Both the position numbers and the translations under genes were made by a program. This document shows positions 1 through 7,877 of a DNA stretch of 64,000 nt, piece after piece; position 1 is the first letter of the stretch; every line of letters begins with the position of its first letter. The notes under the pieces were generated by a model. It was not told where the DNA came from. It was given only the letters and a program-made list of their open reading frames with translations, and did not search any database. Source of the DNA: Cupriavidus sp. (GTDB lineage: Bacteria > Pseudomonadota > Gammaproteobacteria > Burkholderiales > Burkholderiaceae); NCBI GenBank assembly GCA_031180665.1, contig JAPSLP010000005.1, forward strand, positions 124,001 through 188,000. The letters are read 5' to 3'.

Positions 1-52
1 TCATCCGGGTCACGAATTGGCGTTATTTCGCTCTTTGCTTGCTAAAAGTACG

Positions 53-142
53 ATGACTTATCGATTCATTGCCGGTTGCATGGTCGCGTGGCTAGGCTTG
101 TGCGCCACCGCGGGTTGGCTGATCGAACGGCTCTGGGCCTAG
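53..142 (+). CDS. possible 29-residue membrane peptide
   Basis: An ATG-to-TAG frame encodes 29 residues that read as one hydrophobic segment (about residues 5-24) between a short polar start and a Glu-Arg-Leu-Trp end. This is the usual shape of a very small inner-membrane protein. It stands alone about 100 bases upstream of the pagL-like gene on the same strand. No convincing Shine-Dalgarno sequence is visible, and a frame this short can occur by chance. I do not recognise it. Confidence 0.22.
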   Translation: MTYRFIAGCMVAWLGLCATAGWLIERLWA

Positions 143-244
143 CCTTCAGCCGTTCGCACAGCCCCGATGCGGGTGGCGCTTCATGGCTGGCACGGACCCT
201 GCAAGTGCCTCCACCGGCATCTTTCCACTCCTCTCCCCTCGATC

Positions 245-817
245 ATGAACCAACAACAACCACCGACGGCGCGTTTGCTGCGCCGATCGGCCGCTCTGTG
301 CTGCGCCGCCGCAGCGTTGCTCGTCGCGGCCCCCGCGCAAGCCGACCCCGCTGTCCATGTGGCCTACGGCCGTGACCCGGGCCATGGCCTGAACAAGTAC
401 GAAATCGGCCTGAACTGGGATTCTGGCTTCGCCTACGGCAATCCGCAGGGTTGGCTGGCCAAGCTGCAATGGGAAGTCGAACTGGCGCGCTGGAACGCGC
501 GCAGCGGCAACAATCGCCGCGACGTGACCGAACTGGGCTTCTCGCCGATCCTGCGCATCGAGAAGCATGGCTGGAGCGTGGTGCCGTTCGCCGAGCTGTC
601 GGTGGGCCTGCGCCTGATGAGCGCCACCTCGACTTCGGACTCGCACGACTACAGCACCGCGTTCCAGTTCTCGGACATGGTCGGCGTGGGCGTGGCCTTC
701 GGTCCGCAGAAGCGTGCCGAGGCGGGTTTCCGCTTCCAGCACATCTCCAACGCCAGCATCAAGCGGCCGAACCCGGGTACCAACTTCTACACCGGCTACG
801 TGCGTTACCGCTTCTGA
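245..817 (+). CDS. pagL: PagL-type lipid A 3-O-deacylase (acyloxyacyl hydrolase), outer membrane
   Basis: A 190-residue protein with a signal peptide (residues 1 to about 34, ending Ala-Gln-Ala) followed by a small beta-barrel that ends in aromatic YRF, typical of outer-membrane proteins. The C-terminal HISNASIKRPNPG (from His166) is the PagL active-site segment, giving the catalytic His166 and Ser168. The family removes the 3-O-linked acyl chain from lipid A at the outer membrane, which weakens recognition by host TLR4. The Glu that completes the triad in Pseudomonas PagL lies 14 residues after the His; here that position is Asn180. The ATG at 245 was chosen over an upstream in-frame start because the signal peptide begins there. 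It appears to be a single-gene unit. Confidence 0.85.
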   Translation: MNQQQPPTARLLRRSAALCCAAAALLVAAPAQADPAVHVAYGRDPGHGLNKYEIGLNWDSGFAYGNPQGWLAKLQWEVELARWNARSGNNRRDVTELGFSPILRIEKHGWSVVPFAELSVGLRLMSATSTSDSHDYSTAFQFSDMVGVGVAFGPQKRAEAGFRFQHISNASIKRPNPGTNFYTGYVRYRF

Positions 818-884
818 GTGCCGCCTCTGGCTCTGCTGCTGTGCGCGCCTCCGAGCCCGCCTCCCGGCGCCAACGCGTGCGCGG

Positions 885-2327
885 CTAGCTGCCGCCGCGC
901 ACGCCGTCGAAGAAGTCCCACAGCGCCGGTGCATCGCTGGTCGCGATATTGAAGCGGATCCACGGCGAATCGGTCTCGTCCGGGGCGAAATAGCTGCCGG
1001 GCGCCAGCCACACGCCGTGCGACAGCGCGCGCGTCGCCAGCTGGCCGCCGGAGAGCCCGTGCGCGGCGGCGGCCGCGCCGTCGGGCGCCCCCCGCAGGCG
1101 CGCCCAGGCGAACATGCCGCCTTCCGGGCGCAGCAGCACTTCGAGGCCGTGTGCCTCCATCTTTTCGGTGACGCGGTCCTGCTGCGCGCGCAGCCGCGCG
1201 GCCAGCGCGTCGACATGGCGCGCGTAGTGGCCGCCGGTCAGCACCGCATAGACCAGTCGCTCGGTCACCTCCGACGAGGTCAGCCCCACCGCCATCTTGG
1301 TGCGGGCGAAGGCCTTGGCCAGCTCTGGGCTGGCCGCCAGATAGCCGACCCGCAGCGACGGCGTGATGGTCTTGGAAAATCCGTTGACGTAGACCACGTG
1401 CGACAGGCCGTCCATCGCCGCCAGCATCGGCGCGCCGGCGGGCGCCAGCTCCCGGTAGATATCGTCCTCCACCACCAGCAGCCGGTGCTGCTCGGCCAGC
1501 TGCAGCACGCGATGCGCGTTCATGCTGGTCAGCGTGCCGCCGGTCGGGTTCTGCAGCACCGTATTGACGAATAGCGCGCGCGGCCCGTGCCGGCGGATGG
1601 CCGCGTCGAGCGCGTCCGTATCCAGCCCGGCCGCGCCGCGCGGCACGCCGACCACCTTCAGCCCGGCGAGCCGCAGGATCTGCAGCAGATTGCAGTAGCA
1701 GGGGTCCTCGACCAGCACCGTATCGCCGGCGCGCAGCAGCGTGCGCACGACCAGGTCCAGCGCCTGGGTCGCGCCTTGCGTCAGCACCACCTGCTGCGCC
1801 TGGGTCGGCATGCCGTACTGCGCAAGCCGCGTGGCGATGTGCTCGCGCAGCGCGGCAAAGCCGTAGGGATGGCCGTAGCCCGACACCTGTCCGGCCGGCA
1901 CACGGGCGGCGGCACGGATGGCCTGGTGCAGGCCTTCCTCGTTGAGCCAGTCGCCCGGCAGCCAGCCGGCGCCGGCCTTGATCGGCACCGAGTGGTCGGC
2001 GAACACGTCCGAGAGCAGCCACGAGGCGTTCAGCGCGGGAGTCTCCCAGCGCGGGCTGGGCGCCTGCCCGGTGCTGGCCTGGCGATGCGCCACCGTGTAG
2101 CCCGAGCCCGCGCGCGCCGCCAGGTAGCCGAGCGCGGTCAGCCGGCCATAGGCCTCGGCCACCGTGAAGGTGCTGACCCCATGCTGGGCGGCGAAGCGCC
2201 GCACCGAGGGCACGGCGATGCCGGGGCGCAGCGCGCGCCGGTCCACCAGCGCCGCGATGCCGGCGACGATCTGTTCGGTCAGCGTGTCGCCGCCGCGGCG
2301 GCTGCGGGTCAGTTCGAGCTGGATCAT
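885..2327 (-). CDS. MocR-type regulator (GntR winged helix fused to class I aminotransferase fold)
   Basis: A 480-residue protein. Residues 1 to about 80 are a GntR-family winged helix (PSVRRFAAQHGVSTFTVAEA, then GYLAARAGSGY), and the rest is a PLP-dependent type I aminotransferase fold. The expected PLP lysine lies in the segment NGFSKTITPSLRVGY. MocR/PdxR proteins bind PLP or its aldimines and control amino-acid, amine or vitamin B6 genes. It is divergent from an omega-amino-acid aminotransferase, with 372 bases between the two starts that contain repeated GTACGGT motifs, so it probably regulates that gene and itself. The effector molecule cannot be read from the sequence. Confidence 0.88.
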   Translation of the reverse strand: MIQLELTRSRRGGDTLTEQIVAGIAALVDRRALRPGIAVPSVRRFAAQHGVSTFTVAEAYGRLTALGYLAARAGSGYTVAHRQASTGQAPSPRWETPALNASWLLSDVFADHSVPIKAGAGWLPGDWLNEEGLHQAIRAAARVPAGQVSGYGHPYGFAALREHIATRLAQYGMPTQAQQVVLTQGATQALDLVVRTLLRAGDTVLVEDPCYCNLLQILRLAGLKVVGVPRGAAGLDTDALDAAIRRHGPRALFVNTVLQNPTGGTLTSMNAHRVLQLAEQHRLLVVEDDIYRELAPAGAPMLAAMDGLSHVVYVNGFSKTITPSLRVGYLAASPELAKAFARTKMAVGLTSSEVTERLVYAVLTGGHYARHVDALAARLRAQQDRVTEKMEAHGLEVLLRPEGGMFAWARLRGAPDGAAAAAHGLSGGQLATRALSHGVWLAPGSYFAPDETDSPWIRFNIATSDAPALWDFFDGVRGGS

Positions 2328-2353
2328 GCGGCCGCATTGTGCGGGGGATGCCT

Positions 2354-2528
2354 GTACAGTTCAAGCACGGCGAAGATCGATGCCGCACCGCCCGGGCATG
2401 CCGCGATGCCGCATCGTCTCGGCCGATGCGGTTGCATCGCGTTCGTGTCCCGCCGCAGGGTCCGCGATTGACCTGTACGGTTTGGGTGGAAAAATCAGTA
2501 CGGTAAGGCGAGCATTTCGCAACCGTAT
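2354..2528. promoter_or_regulatory. putative MocR operator array between the regulator and the aminotransferase gene
   Basis: GTACGGT occurs twice as a direct repeat at 2475-2481 and 2498-2504, 23 bases (about two helical turns) apart. A related GTACAGT is at 2354-2360 and an inverted ACCGTAT at 2522-2528. MocR regulators commonly bind direct repeats in such divergent regions. TTGACC at 2468-2473 could be a -35 element, which the first repeat would abut. The remainder of 2328-2699 holds short GACACCCGG-like repeats (about 2614-2680) and the ribosome site AAGGAGG at 2688-2694. Operator function is inference. Confidence 0.5.
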
Positions 2529-2699
2529 ATTTTTAGGTGGAGCCGGGCTCGCTACAGTGGCCGGATCGCCAGCCCGCACCATCGACCGCTCCGGCGCGGT
2601 GGCGCGACATCCCTGCACGACACCCGACCAACCGGGACGACATCCCGGCGATACCCGGACGACACCCGGACGACATCCGGACGAACCAAGGAGGAAGTA

Positions 2700-4031
2700 A
2701 TGGACGCCGCCAAGACCGTGATTCCCGATCTCGATGCGCTGTGGATGCCGTTTACCGCGAACCGCCAGTACAAGGCGGCGCCGCGGCTGCTGGCCTCGGC
2801 CAGCGGCATGTATTACACGACCCATGACGGCCGCAAGATCCTCGATGGCTGCGCCGGCCTGTGGTGCGTGGCGGCCGGGCACTGTCGCAAGGAGATCGCC
2901 GACGCGATCGCGCACCAGGTGCAGACGCTGGACTATGCGCCGCCGTTCCAGATGGGCCATCCGCTGTCGTTCGAGGCGGCCAGCAAGGTGGCGGCGATCA
3001 TGCCCGCGGGCCTGGACCGCATCTTCTTCACCAACTCGGGCTCCGAGTCGGTCGACACCGCGCTGAAGATCGCGCTGGCCTATCACCGCGCCCGCGGCGA
3101 GGGGCAGCGCACGCGCTTCATCGGCCGCGAGCGCGGCTATCACGGCGTCGGTTTCGGCGGCATGGCGGTCGGCGGCATCGGCCCGAACCGCAAGGCCTTT
3201 TCGGCCAACCTGATGCCGGGCACCGACCATCTGCCGGCCACGCTCAATATCGCCGAGGCGGCTTTTACCAAGGGCCAGCCGGCCTGGGGCGCGCATCTGG
3301 CCGACGACCTCGAGCGGATCATCGCGCTGCACGATCCGTCCAATGTCGCCGCCGTGATCGTGGAGCCGCTGGCGGGGTCGGCCGGCGTGCTGGTGCCGCC
3401 GGTGGGCTATCTGGAGCGGCTGCGCGAGATCACCAGCAAGCACGGCATCCTGCTGATCTTCGACGAGGTGATCACCGCCTTCGGCCGCCTGGGCGCGGCC
3501 ACCGCCGCCGAGCGCTTCAAGGTCACGCCGGACCTGATCACGATGGCCAAGGCGATCAACAACGCGGCCGTGCCGATGGGCGCGGTGGCGGTCCGGCGCG
3601 AGGTCCATGACACGGTGATCGACGCCGCGGCGGCCGGCGCGATCGAACTGCCGCATGGCTACACTTATTCGGGCCACCCGCTGGCCGCCGCCGCGGCGAT
3701 CGCCACGCTGGACCTGTACCGCAGCGAGGACCTGTTCGGGCGCGCCGCCAGGCTGGCACCGCTGTTCGAGGAGGCCGCCCACGGCGTCCGTGGCGCCCCG
3801 CACGTCAAGGACATCCGCAACCTGGGCCTGGTGGCCGGCATCGAGCTCGAGCCGCGACCGGGACAGCCGGGCGCGCGCGGCTACGAGGTCTTCCTCAAGT
3901 GCCTGGAGCGCGGCGTGCTGGTGCGGTACACCGGCGACATCCTCGCCTTCTCGCCCCCGCTGATCATCACCGAGGCACAGATCGCCGAGCTGTTCGACAC
4001 GGTGCGGCAGGTGCTGAAGGACGTGCAGTAA
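2700..4031 (+). CDS. omega-amino acid (beta-alanine):pyruvate aminotransferase
   Basis: A 443-residue class III PLP aminotransferase. Its N-terminus (LDALWMPFTANRQYKAAPR) is typical of the beta-alanine/omega-amino acid:pyruvate transaminases, which move the amino group of beta-alanine or other terminal amines to pyruvate and release an aldehyde (malonate semialdehyde from beta-alanine). Visible features are the PLP phosphate-binding TNSGSESVDTALK near residue 105, the cofactor Asp in LIFDEVITAFGR, and Lys284 in TMAKAINNAAVP as the Schiff-base lysine. The length is normal for the family. A strong ribosome site (AAGGAGG, 2688-2694) fixes the start. It is probably controlled by the divergent MocR protein; the amino-acid permease downstream may supply a related substrate. 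Confidence 0.9.
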   Translation: MDAAKTVIPDLDALWMPFTANRQYKAAPRLLASASGMYYTTHDGRKILDGCAGLWCVAAGHCRKEIADAIAHQVQTLDYAPPFQMGHPLSFEAASKVAAIMPAGLDRIFFTNSGSESVDTALKIALAYHRARGEGQRTRFIGRERGYHGVGFGGMAVGGIGPNRKAFSANLMPGTDHLPATLNIAEAAFTKGQPAWGAHLADDLERIIALHDPSNVAAVIVEPLAGSAGVLVPPVGYLERLREITSKHGILLIFDEVITAFGRLGAATAAERFKVTPDLITMAKAINNAAVPMGAVAVRREVHDTVIDAAAAGAIELPHGYTYSGHPLAAAAAIATLDLYRSEDLFGRAARLAPLFEEAAHGVRGAPHVKDIRNLGLVAGIELEPRPGQPGARGYEVFLKCLERGVLVRYTGDILAFSPPLIITEAQIAELFDTVRQVLKDVQ

Positions 4032-4059
4032 GGCAATGCGCGCGGCCTTGCCGCGCGGA

Positions 4060-4145
4060 CTGAAACCACCTCCTCTCCCGACCCTCCCCCCATCAGGGGG
4101 AGGCGGAACACCCGCCGCTCCTCGGGCCATTCTTCCCCTTCTCTC
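4060..4145. repeat. degenerate copy of the CCCTCTCCC...GGGAGAGGG palindromic intergenic repeat
   Basis: CCTCTCCCGACCCTCCCCC followed by the complementary AGGGGGAGGCGG forms an imperfect hairpin. It belongs to the same family as the repeats at 27.8, 33.4, 38.7 and 43.6 kb. It lies just after the aminotransferase stop codon. I see no gene in the remainder of 4032-4385. Confidence 0.5.
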
Positions 4146-4385
4146 CTGTCCCGGACCCGGAAGCCCGCCGCCATAAGTGACGGTTTGGCTTGCGCGCTTC
4201 GATAAACTAGGCGCCTTTTTTGCCCCCGTCCGGCACACCTTGCCGACGCGCGGGCGGCTCTGCGCGTCCGCCCAGGCGGTGGCGCGCGCGGGCATTGGCG
4301 ACCGGTCATCCACAGGCCGGCCAACTCGATCCAGGCGACATCGCGTGACCCCCGGGCGGATGCCGCCAATGCAGGAGATCCCTTC

Positions 4386-5774
4386 ATGAGCTTGTTCCGC
4401 ACCAAGGACATCGAAACGATGCTCGCCGCGAGCCGCGACGATGGCTTGAAAAAGGTGCTCGGCCCGGTCGACCTGGTGATGATGGGCATCGGCGCCATCA
4501 TCGGCACCGGCATCTTCGTGCTGACCGGTACCGGCGCGCTGACCGCCGGCCCCGCGCTGACGCTGTCCTTCGTGATCGCGGCGCTGGCCTGCGGTTTCGC
4601 CGCGCTGTGCTACGCCGAATTCGCCACGGCGATCCCGGTGTCCGGTTCGATCTACACCTACAGCTACGCCACGCTGGGCGAGATCGTCGCCTGGATGATC
4701 GGCTGGGACCTGCTGCTCGAATACGGGCTGGCGACCTCGGCGGTGTCGGTCGGCTGGTCCGGCTATTTCCAGTCGCTGCTGTCGGGCTTCGGGGTGCAGC
4801 TGCCGGCGGCGCTGACCGCGGCGCCCGGCGCGGTGCCGGGCGTGCAGACGGTGCTGAACCTGCCGGCGGTGCTGATCATGCTGGCGATCACCTGGGTGGT
4901 GTCGTATGGCGTGCGGGAGTCGGCGCGGGTCAACAACATCATGGTGGCGATCAAGGTGGCGGTGGTGCTGCTGTTCATCGCGGTCGGGGTCTGGCACGTC
5001 AAGCCGGTCAACTGGCAGCCCTATGCGCCGTTCGGTTTCGCCGGCATCGTGAATGCGGCGGCGCTGGTGTTCTTCGCCTTCATCGGCTTCGACGCGGTGA
5101 CCTCGGCGGCCGAAGAGGTGCGCAACCCGCGCCGCGACCTGCCGATCGGCATCATCGGCTCGCTGGCGGTCTGCACGCTGCTGTATGTCGCGGTGGCGGC
5201 GATCATGACCGGCATCGTGCCGTTCCCGAAGTTCGAGGGCATCGACCATCCGGTTTCGCTGGCGCTGCAGTACGCCGGCGAGAACTGGGTCGCGGGGTTT
5301 GTCGACCTGGGCGCGATCCTCGGCATGACCACCGTGATCCTGGTGATGACCTACGGCCAGACCCGCATCCTGTTCGCGATGTCGCGCGACGGGCTGCTGC
5401 CGGCCACGCTGTCGCGGGTGCATCCGGTGCACGCGACGCCGTTTCACGCGACATGGGCGGTGGGCATCGTGTTCTCGTCGATCGCCGGCCTGGTCCCGTT
5501 GAACGTGCTGGCCGAGCTGATCAATATCGGCACGCTGTCGGCTTTCGCGTTGATCTCCATCGCGGTGCTGGTGCTGCGCAAGACCCGGCCGGACCTGCCG
5601 CGCACCTTCCGCTGTCCGGGCGTGCCAGTGGTGCCGCTGCTGTCGGTGGGCTTCTGCCTGTTCCTGATGGCGCATCTGCAGCCGTTCACCTGGGTCGCCT
5701 TCCTGCTGTGGCTGGCGCTGGGCCTGCTGATCTATTTCGGCTACGCGCGGCGCAACGCCGTGCTGCATCGCTAG
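4386..5774 (+). CDS. APC-family amino acid permease (cationic amino acid transporter type)
   Basis: A 462-residue integral membrane protein with about 12 hydrophobic helices. The first helix carries the APC signature GIGAIIGTGIFVLTG, where the broken helix binds the amino-acid backbone. Similarity in layout to bacterial YhdG/CAT permeases (EEVRNPRRDLPIGI after helix 6) suggests uptake of an amino acid or amine by proton symport at the inner membrane. The substrate is not readable. It begins 355 bases after the aminotransferase and may not be co-transcribed with it, but the pairing suggests a shared amino-acid or amine substrate. The start is well placed behind GGAGA at 4375-4379. Confidence 0.85.
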   Translation: MSLFRTKDIETMLAASRDDGLKKVLGPVDLVMMGIGAIIGTGIFVLTGTGALTAGPALTLSFVIAALACGFAALCYAEFATAIPVSGSIYTYSYATLGEIVAWMIGWDLLLEYGLATSAVSVGWSGYFQSLLSGFGVQLPAALTAAPGAVPGVQTVLNLPAVLIMLAITWVVSYGVRESARVNNIMVAIKVAVVLLFIAVGVWHVKPVNWQPYAPFGFAGIVNAAALVFFAFIGFDAVTSAAEEVRNPRRDLPIGIIGSLAVCTLLYVAVAAIMTGIVPFPKFEGIDHPVSLALQYAGENWVAGFVDLGAILGMTTVILVMTYGQTRILFAMSRDGLLPATLSRVHPVHATPFHATWAVGIVFSSIAGLVPLNVLAELINIGTLSAFALISIAVLVLRKTRPDLPRTFRCPGVPVVPLLSVGFCLFLMAHLQPFTWVAFLLWLALGLLIYFGYARRNAVLHR

Positions 5775-5809
5775 GCACCCGGCCAGGCACCCGGCGAGCG
5801 CAGCGGCCC

Positions 5810-5867
5810 AACTGTCAGAAAAAATCGCCGGAACAGTACCTGGGAAACTGTCTGGAACTGTGCCTGG
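5810..5867. promoter_or_regulatory. cluster of AACTGT-type direct repeats upstream of the DUF2917 gene
   Basis: AACTGTCAG (5810-5818), AACAGTACCTGG (5832-5843), AACTGTCTGG (5846-5855) and AACTGTGCCTGG (5856-5867) are similarly oriented. The second and fourth are 24 bases apart. The array is AT-richer than its surroundings and looks like a set of sites for a dimeric or MocR-like regulator. The regulator is unknown. I see no gene in the rest of 5775-6119. Confidence 0.35.
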
Positions 5868-6119
5868 GATGGCCGCACCGGCTGTCCATAATGAAATCGT
5901 GCATCGAAGCACGCCGTGGCGCGGCCGTCCGTGCGGTCGCCCACATTGGCAAGAGGCCCGGCGCAGCGGGCGACAACCGCCGCGGAATACCGAAAGGCCT
6001 CGGGACCATCGGCGTCCACCATGCCCGCCTGGGCAACACCGGGTCCGCCGCCGCGCGGCCGGCAGGCGGCGGGTTGGACGGGCCGGCTCCGCTCGATGCC
6101 CATCGACAGGAGCAGCACC

Positions 6120-6467
6120 ATGCAGGAACTCAGGGATTTCGAACTGGACAGGGCCGGCACGCCGGTCAGTTGGCACGCGCGGCCGGGGCAGCGCATCGTC
6201 GCGCGCGCCGGGCACATCTGGCTGACGGTGGAAGGGCAGCGCAGCGATGTCTGGCTGGCGCCGGGCCAGTCGTTCGACCTGCCAGACGGCGCGTGGGTAT
6301 GGATCTCGGCCGACGCGCCGGGAGCGCGCTTCACCGTGGCCCAGCAGTCCGCGCCGCTGTCGTGGCGCGCGCTGCTCGCCCTGCTGCGCCCGCGGCCGAG
6401 GCCGGATCCGATACGGCTTGCCGAGCCGTCCGCGGGGTGGTGGCCGGCGCGGCATCTGTCGCGCTAG
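6120..6467 (+). CDS. DUF2917 domain protein
   Basis: A 115-residue soluble protein. Its N-terminal two thirds (PGQRIVARAGHIWLTVEGQ, then DVWLAPGQSFDLP) is the small beta-rich, cupin-like DUF2917 domain that is common in Burkholderiaceae. The function of the family is not established. The ATG at 6120 follows ACAGGAG with suitable spacing; longer in-frame versions starting upstream lack a ribosome site. It is preceded by a repeat array that may be its operator and followed by a convergent gene. Similar genes often lie near regulators, but none is adjacent here. Confidence 0.75.
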   Translation: MQELRDFELDRAGTPVSWHARPGQRIVARAGHIWLTVEGQRSDVWLAPGQSFDLPDGAWVWISADAPGARFTVAQQSAPLSWRALLALLRPRPRPDPIRLAEPSAGWWPARHLSR

Positions 6468-6509
6468 CGCCGCTCGTCCGAAGCAGGAGGGCGGGTGGCG
6501 CGGCGGCGC

Positions 6510-7583
6510 TCAGCGCGCCGGCGTCGCGGTCGACAGCGTGGCGGCCACCGCCTGCCACAACGGCTCCAGCCGCTGCCGCTCGTGGTCGGCCGCCTGCGGC
6601 GACAACGACGGGGTCCGGCACAGCAGCACCGCGGTCTGGCCGGCTTCCGGCAGCGGCACCCACCAGACGCGGCCATACTGCAGACGGCCGCCGTCGCTGG
6701 CGATGGAAAAGCTGGCCCAGTTGGCGCGGTGGTTCGCCAGCCGTACCGTACCCTGGGCGATCACCTTGGCGCTGGCGCCGGTCAGCGCCTTCAGTTCCTC
6801 GGTCGCGCGCGCCGCCGCCGCCGCGCTGGCTGCGTCCTTCGTCGCTTCCTTGGCGCCTTCCTTGCCGACGCCCTTCGCACCGTCCTTCGCGCCGTCCTTC
6901 GCGCCGTCCTTCGGCAGCGGGCGCGCCAGCAGGTCGATGGTCGACAGGCCGTTGCCGCCCTGGCTGGTGAACGCAAAGATGGCATTGTCCGGCAGCAGCT
7001 TCTCGCGGGCCGGATCGCGCTCCCAGGACAGCGGCATGCGCAGCATCAGGTCGATCGCGCCGGCCTGCCGGATGCCCTTGGTGGTGTAGCTGCGGGCCAT
7101 CGGCGAGGCCAGTTCGGCGGCGGGTTTGTCCTCGTAGACCGCGGCGAGCAGCAATTGCAGCGAGGCCTTCTCCATGTCGCCCTGGGCGCTTTCGCGCACG
7201 CGCTGCAGATAGGCCTGCATCGCCGGCTCGGAGGCCAGCGCCGACTGCATTGCCTCGCGGTCCATTTCCAGCACCTTGGTCGCCAGCCGGGCACGGTCGG
7301 TGGCGGGCAGCGGAATGTCCTGGAACAGCCGGGTCACCGTGGCCAGCGCTTCGGGGTACTGGCGGTCGAACGCATTGCGCACCTGCTGGATGTCGTTGCG
7401 CAGCGACGGGTATTTGGCCGCGGCGCGCTCGAGCGTGGCGTTCTGGTTGGTCAGGTAGCCGTACAGGCTGGTCAGACCCGAGATGGCCGCAGGCGTGTAG
7501 TCCCACGCGATGGCACTGGCAGGCAGGCCGATCAGACCCGCCACCAGCGCGAGGCGTGGCAGCCACGGCACGCAATGCCGCAT
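6510..7583 (-). CDS. exported protein of unknown function with a Lys-Asp-Gly-Ala repeat
   Basis: A 357-residue protein with a signal peptide (about residues 1-26: basic [10 protein letters not shown], a hydrophobic stretch, then cleavage near ASAIAW), so it is probably periplasmic. The middle is mostly helical. Residues roughly 222-250 are a low-complexity linker built of KDGA/KEGA units, mirrored in the DNA by repeated GCCGTCCTTCGC. The part after the linker ([20 protein letters not shown]) looks like a second small domain. I recognise no family. It is transcribed towards the DUF2917 gene, with about 40 bases between the stops. Confidence 0.7.
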   Translation of the reverse strand: MRHCVPWLPRLALVAGLIGLPASAIAWDYTPAAISGLTSLYGYLTNQNATLERAAAKYPSLRNDIQQVRNAFDRQYPEALATVTRLFQDIPLPATDRARLATKVLEMDREAMQSALASEPAMQAYLQRVRESAQGDMEKASLQLLLAAVYEDKPAAELASPMARSYTTKGIRQAGAIDLMLRMPLSWERDPAREKLLPDNAIFAFTSQGGNGLSTIDLLARPLPKDGAKDGAKDGAKGVGKEGAKEATKDAASAAAAARATEELKALTGASAKVIAQGTVRLANHRANWASFSIASDGGRLQYGRVWWVPLPEAGQTAVLLCRTPSLSPQAADHERQRLEPLWQAVAATLSTATPAR

Positions 7584-7877
7584 AGGAATCTCCCTTCAGT
7601 AGGTCGACACGGCCGGCTGTGCGTGTCCTTTGTTGTGCCGACCGAGGTCCGAGTCCCGGCGGATCTTATCGATTGTAGCCGAAGGCAGGGGGCGTCACGT
7701 GCCGTTTGCTGCCCGCTGGTCACGCCCGGCGGGATGGGCCTACAATCGACTGGCCTACCGGCGGCAGCCGGTGCGGGCAACCCCAGACAATATGGCCAGC
7801 AATGGCCGCACAACGCGATGGCCGGTGCTTCGGCGGCGCAGTCTGTCCGCCGGTCCCGGCCTCACCGGGTGGAGACC

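Noticed and set aside
4607..6970. A 787-residue frame spanning the permease gene
   Set aside because: It is out of frame with the clear permease and has Arg/Ala-rich shadow composition.
7584..7877. Cobalamin riboswitch before icmF
   Set aside because: No B12-box-like sequence or long structured leader was recognised in the 294-base gap.
6495..7877. N-terminal extension of IcmF by about 460 residues
   Set aside because: It reads antisense through the exported-protein gene and lacks domain similarity; the ATG at 7878 has a ribosome site and gives the family length.
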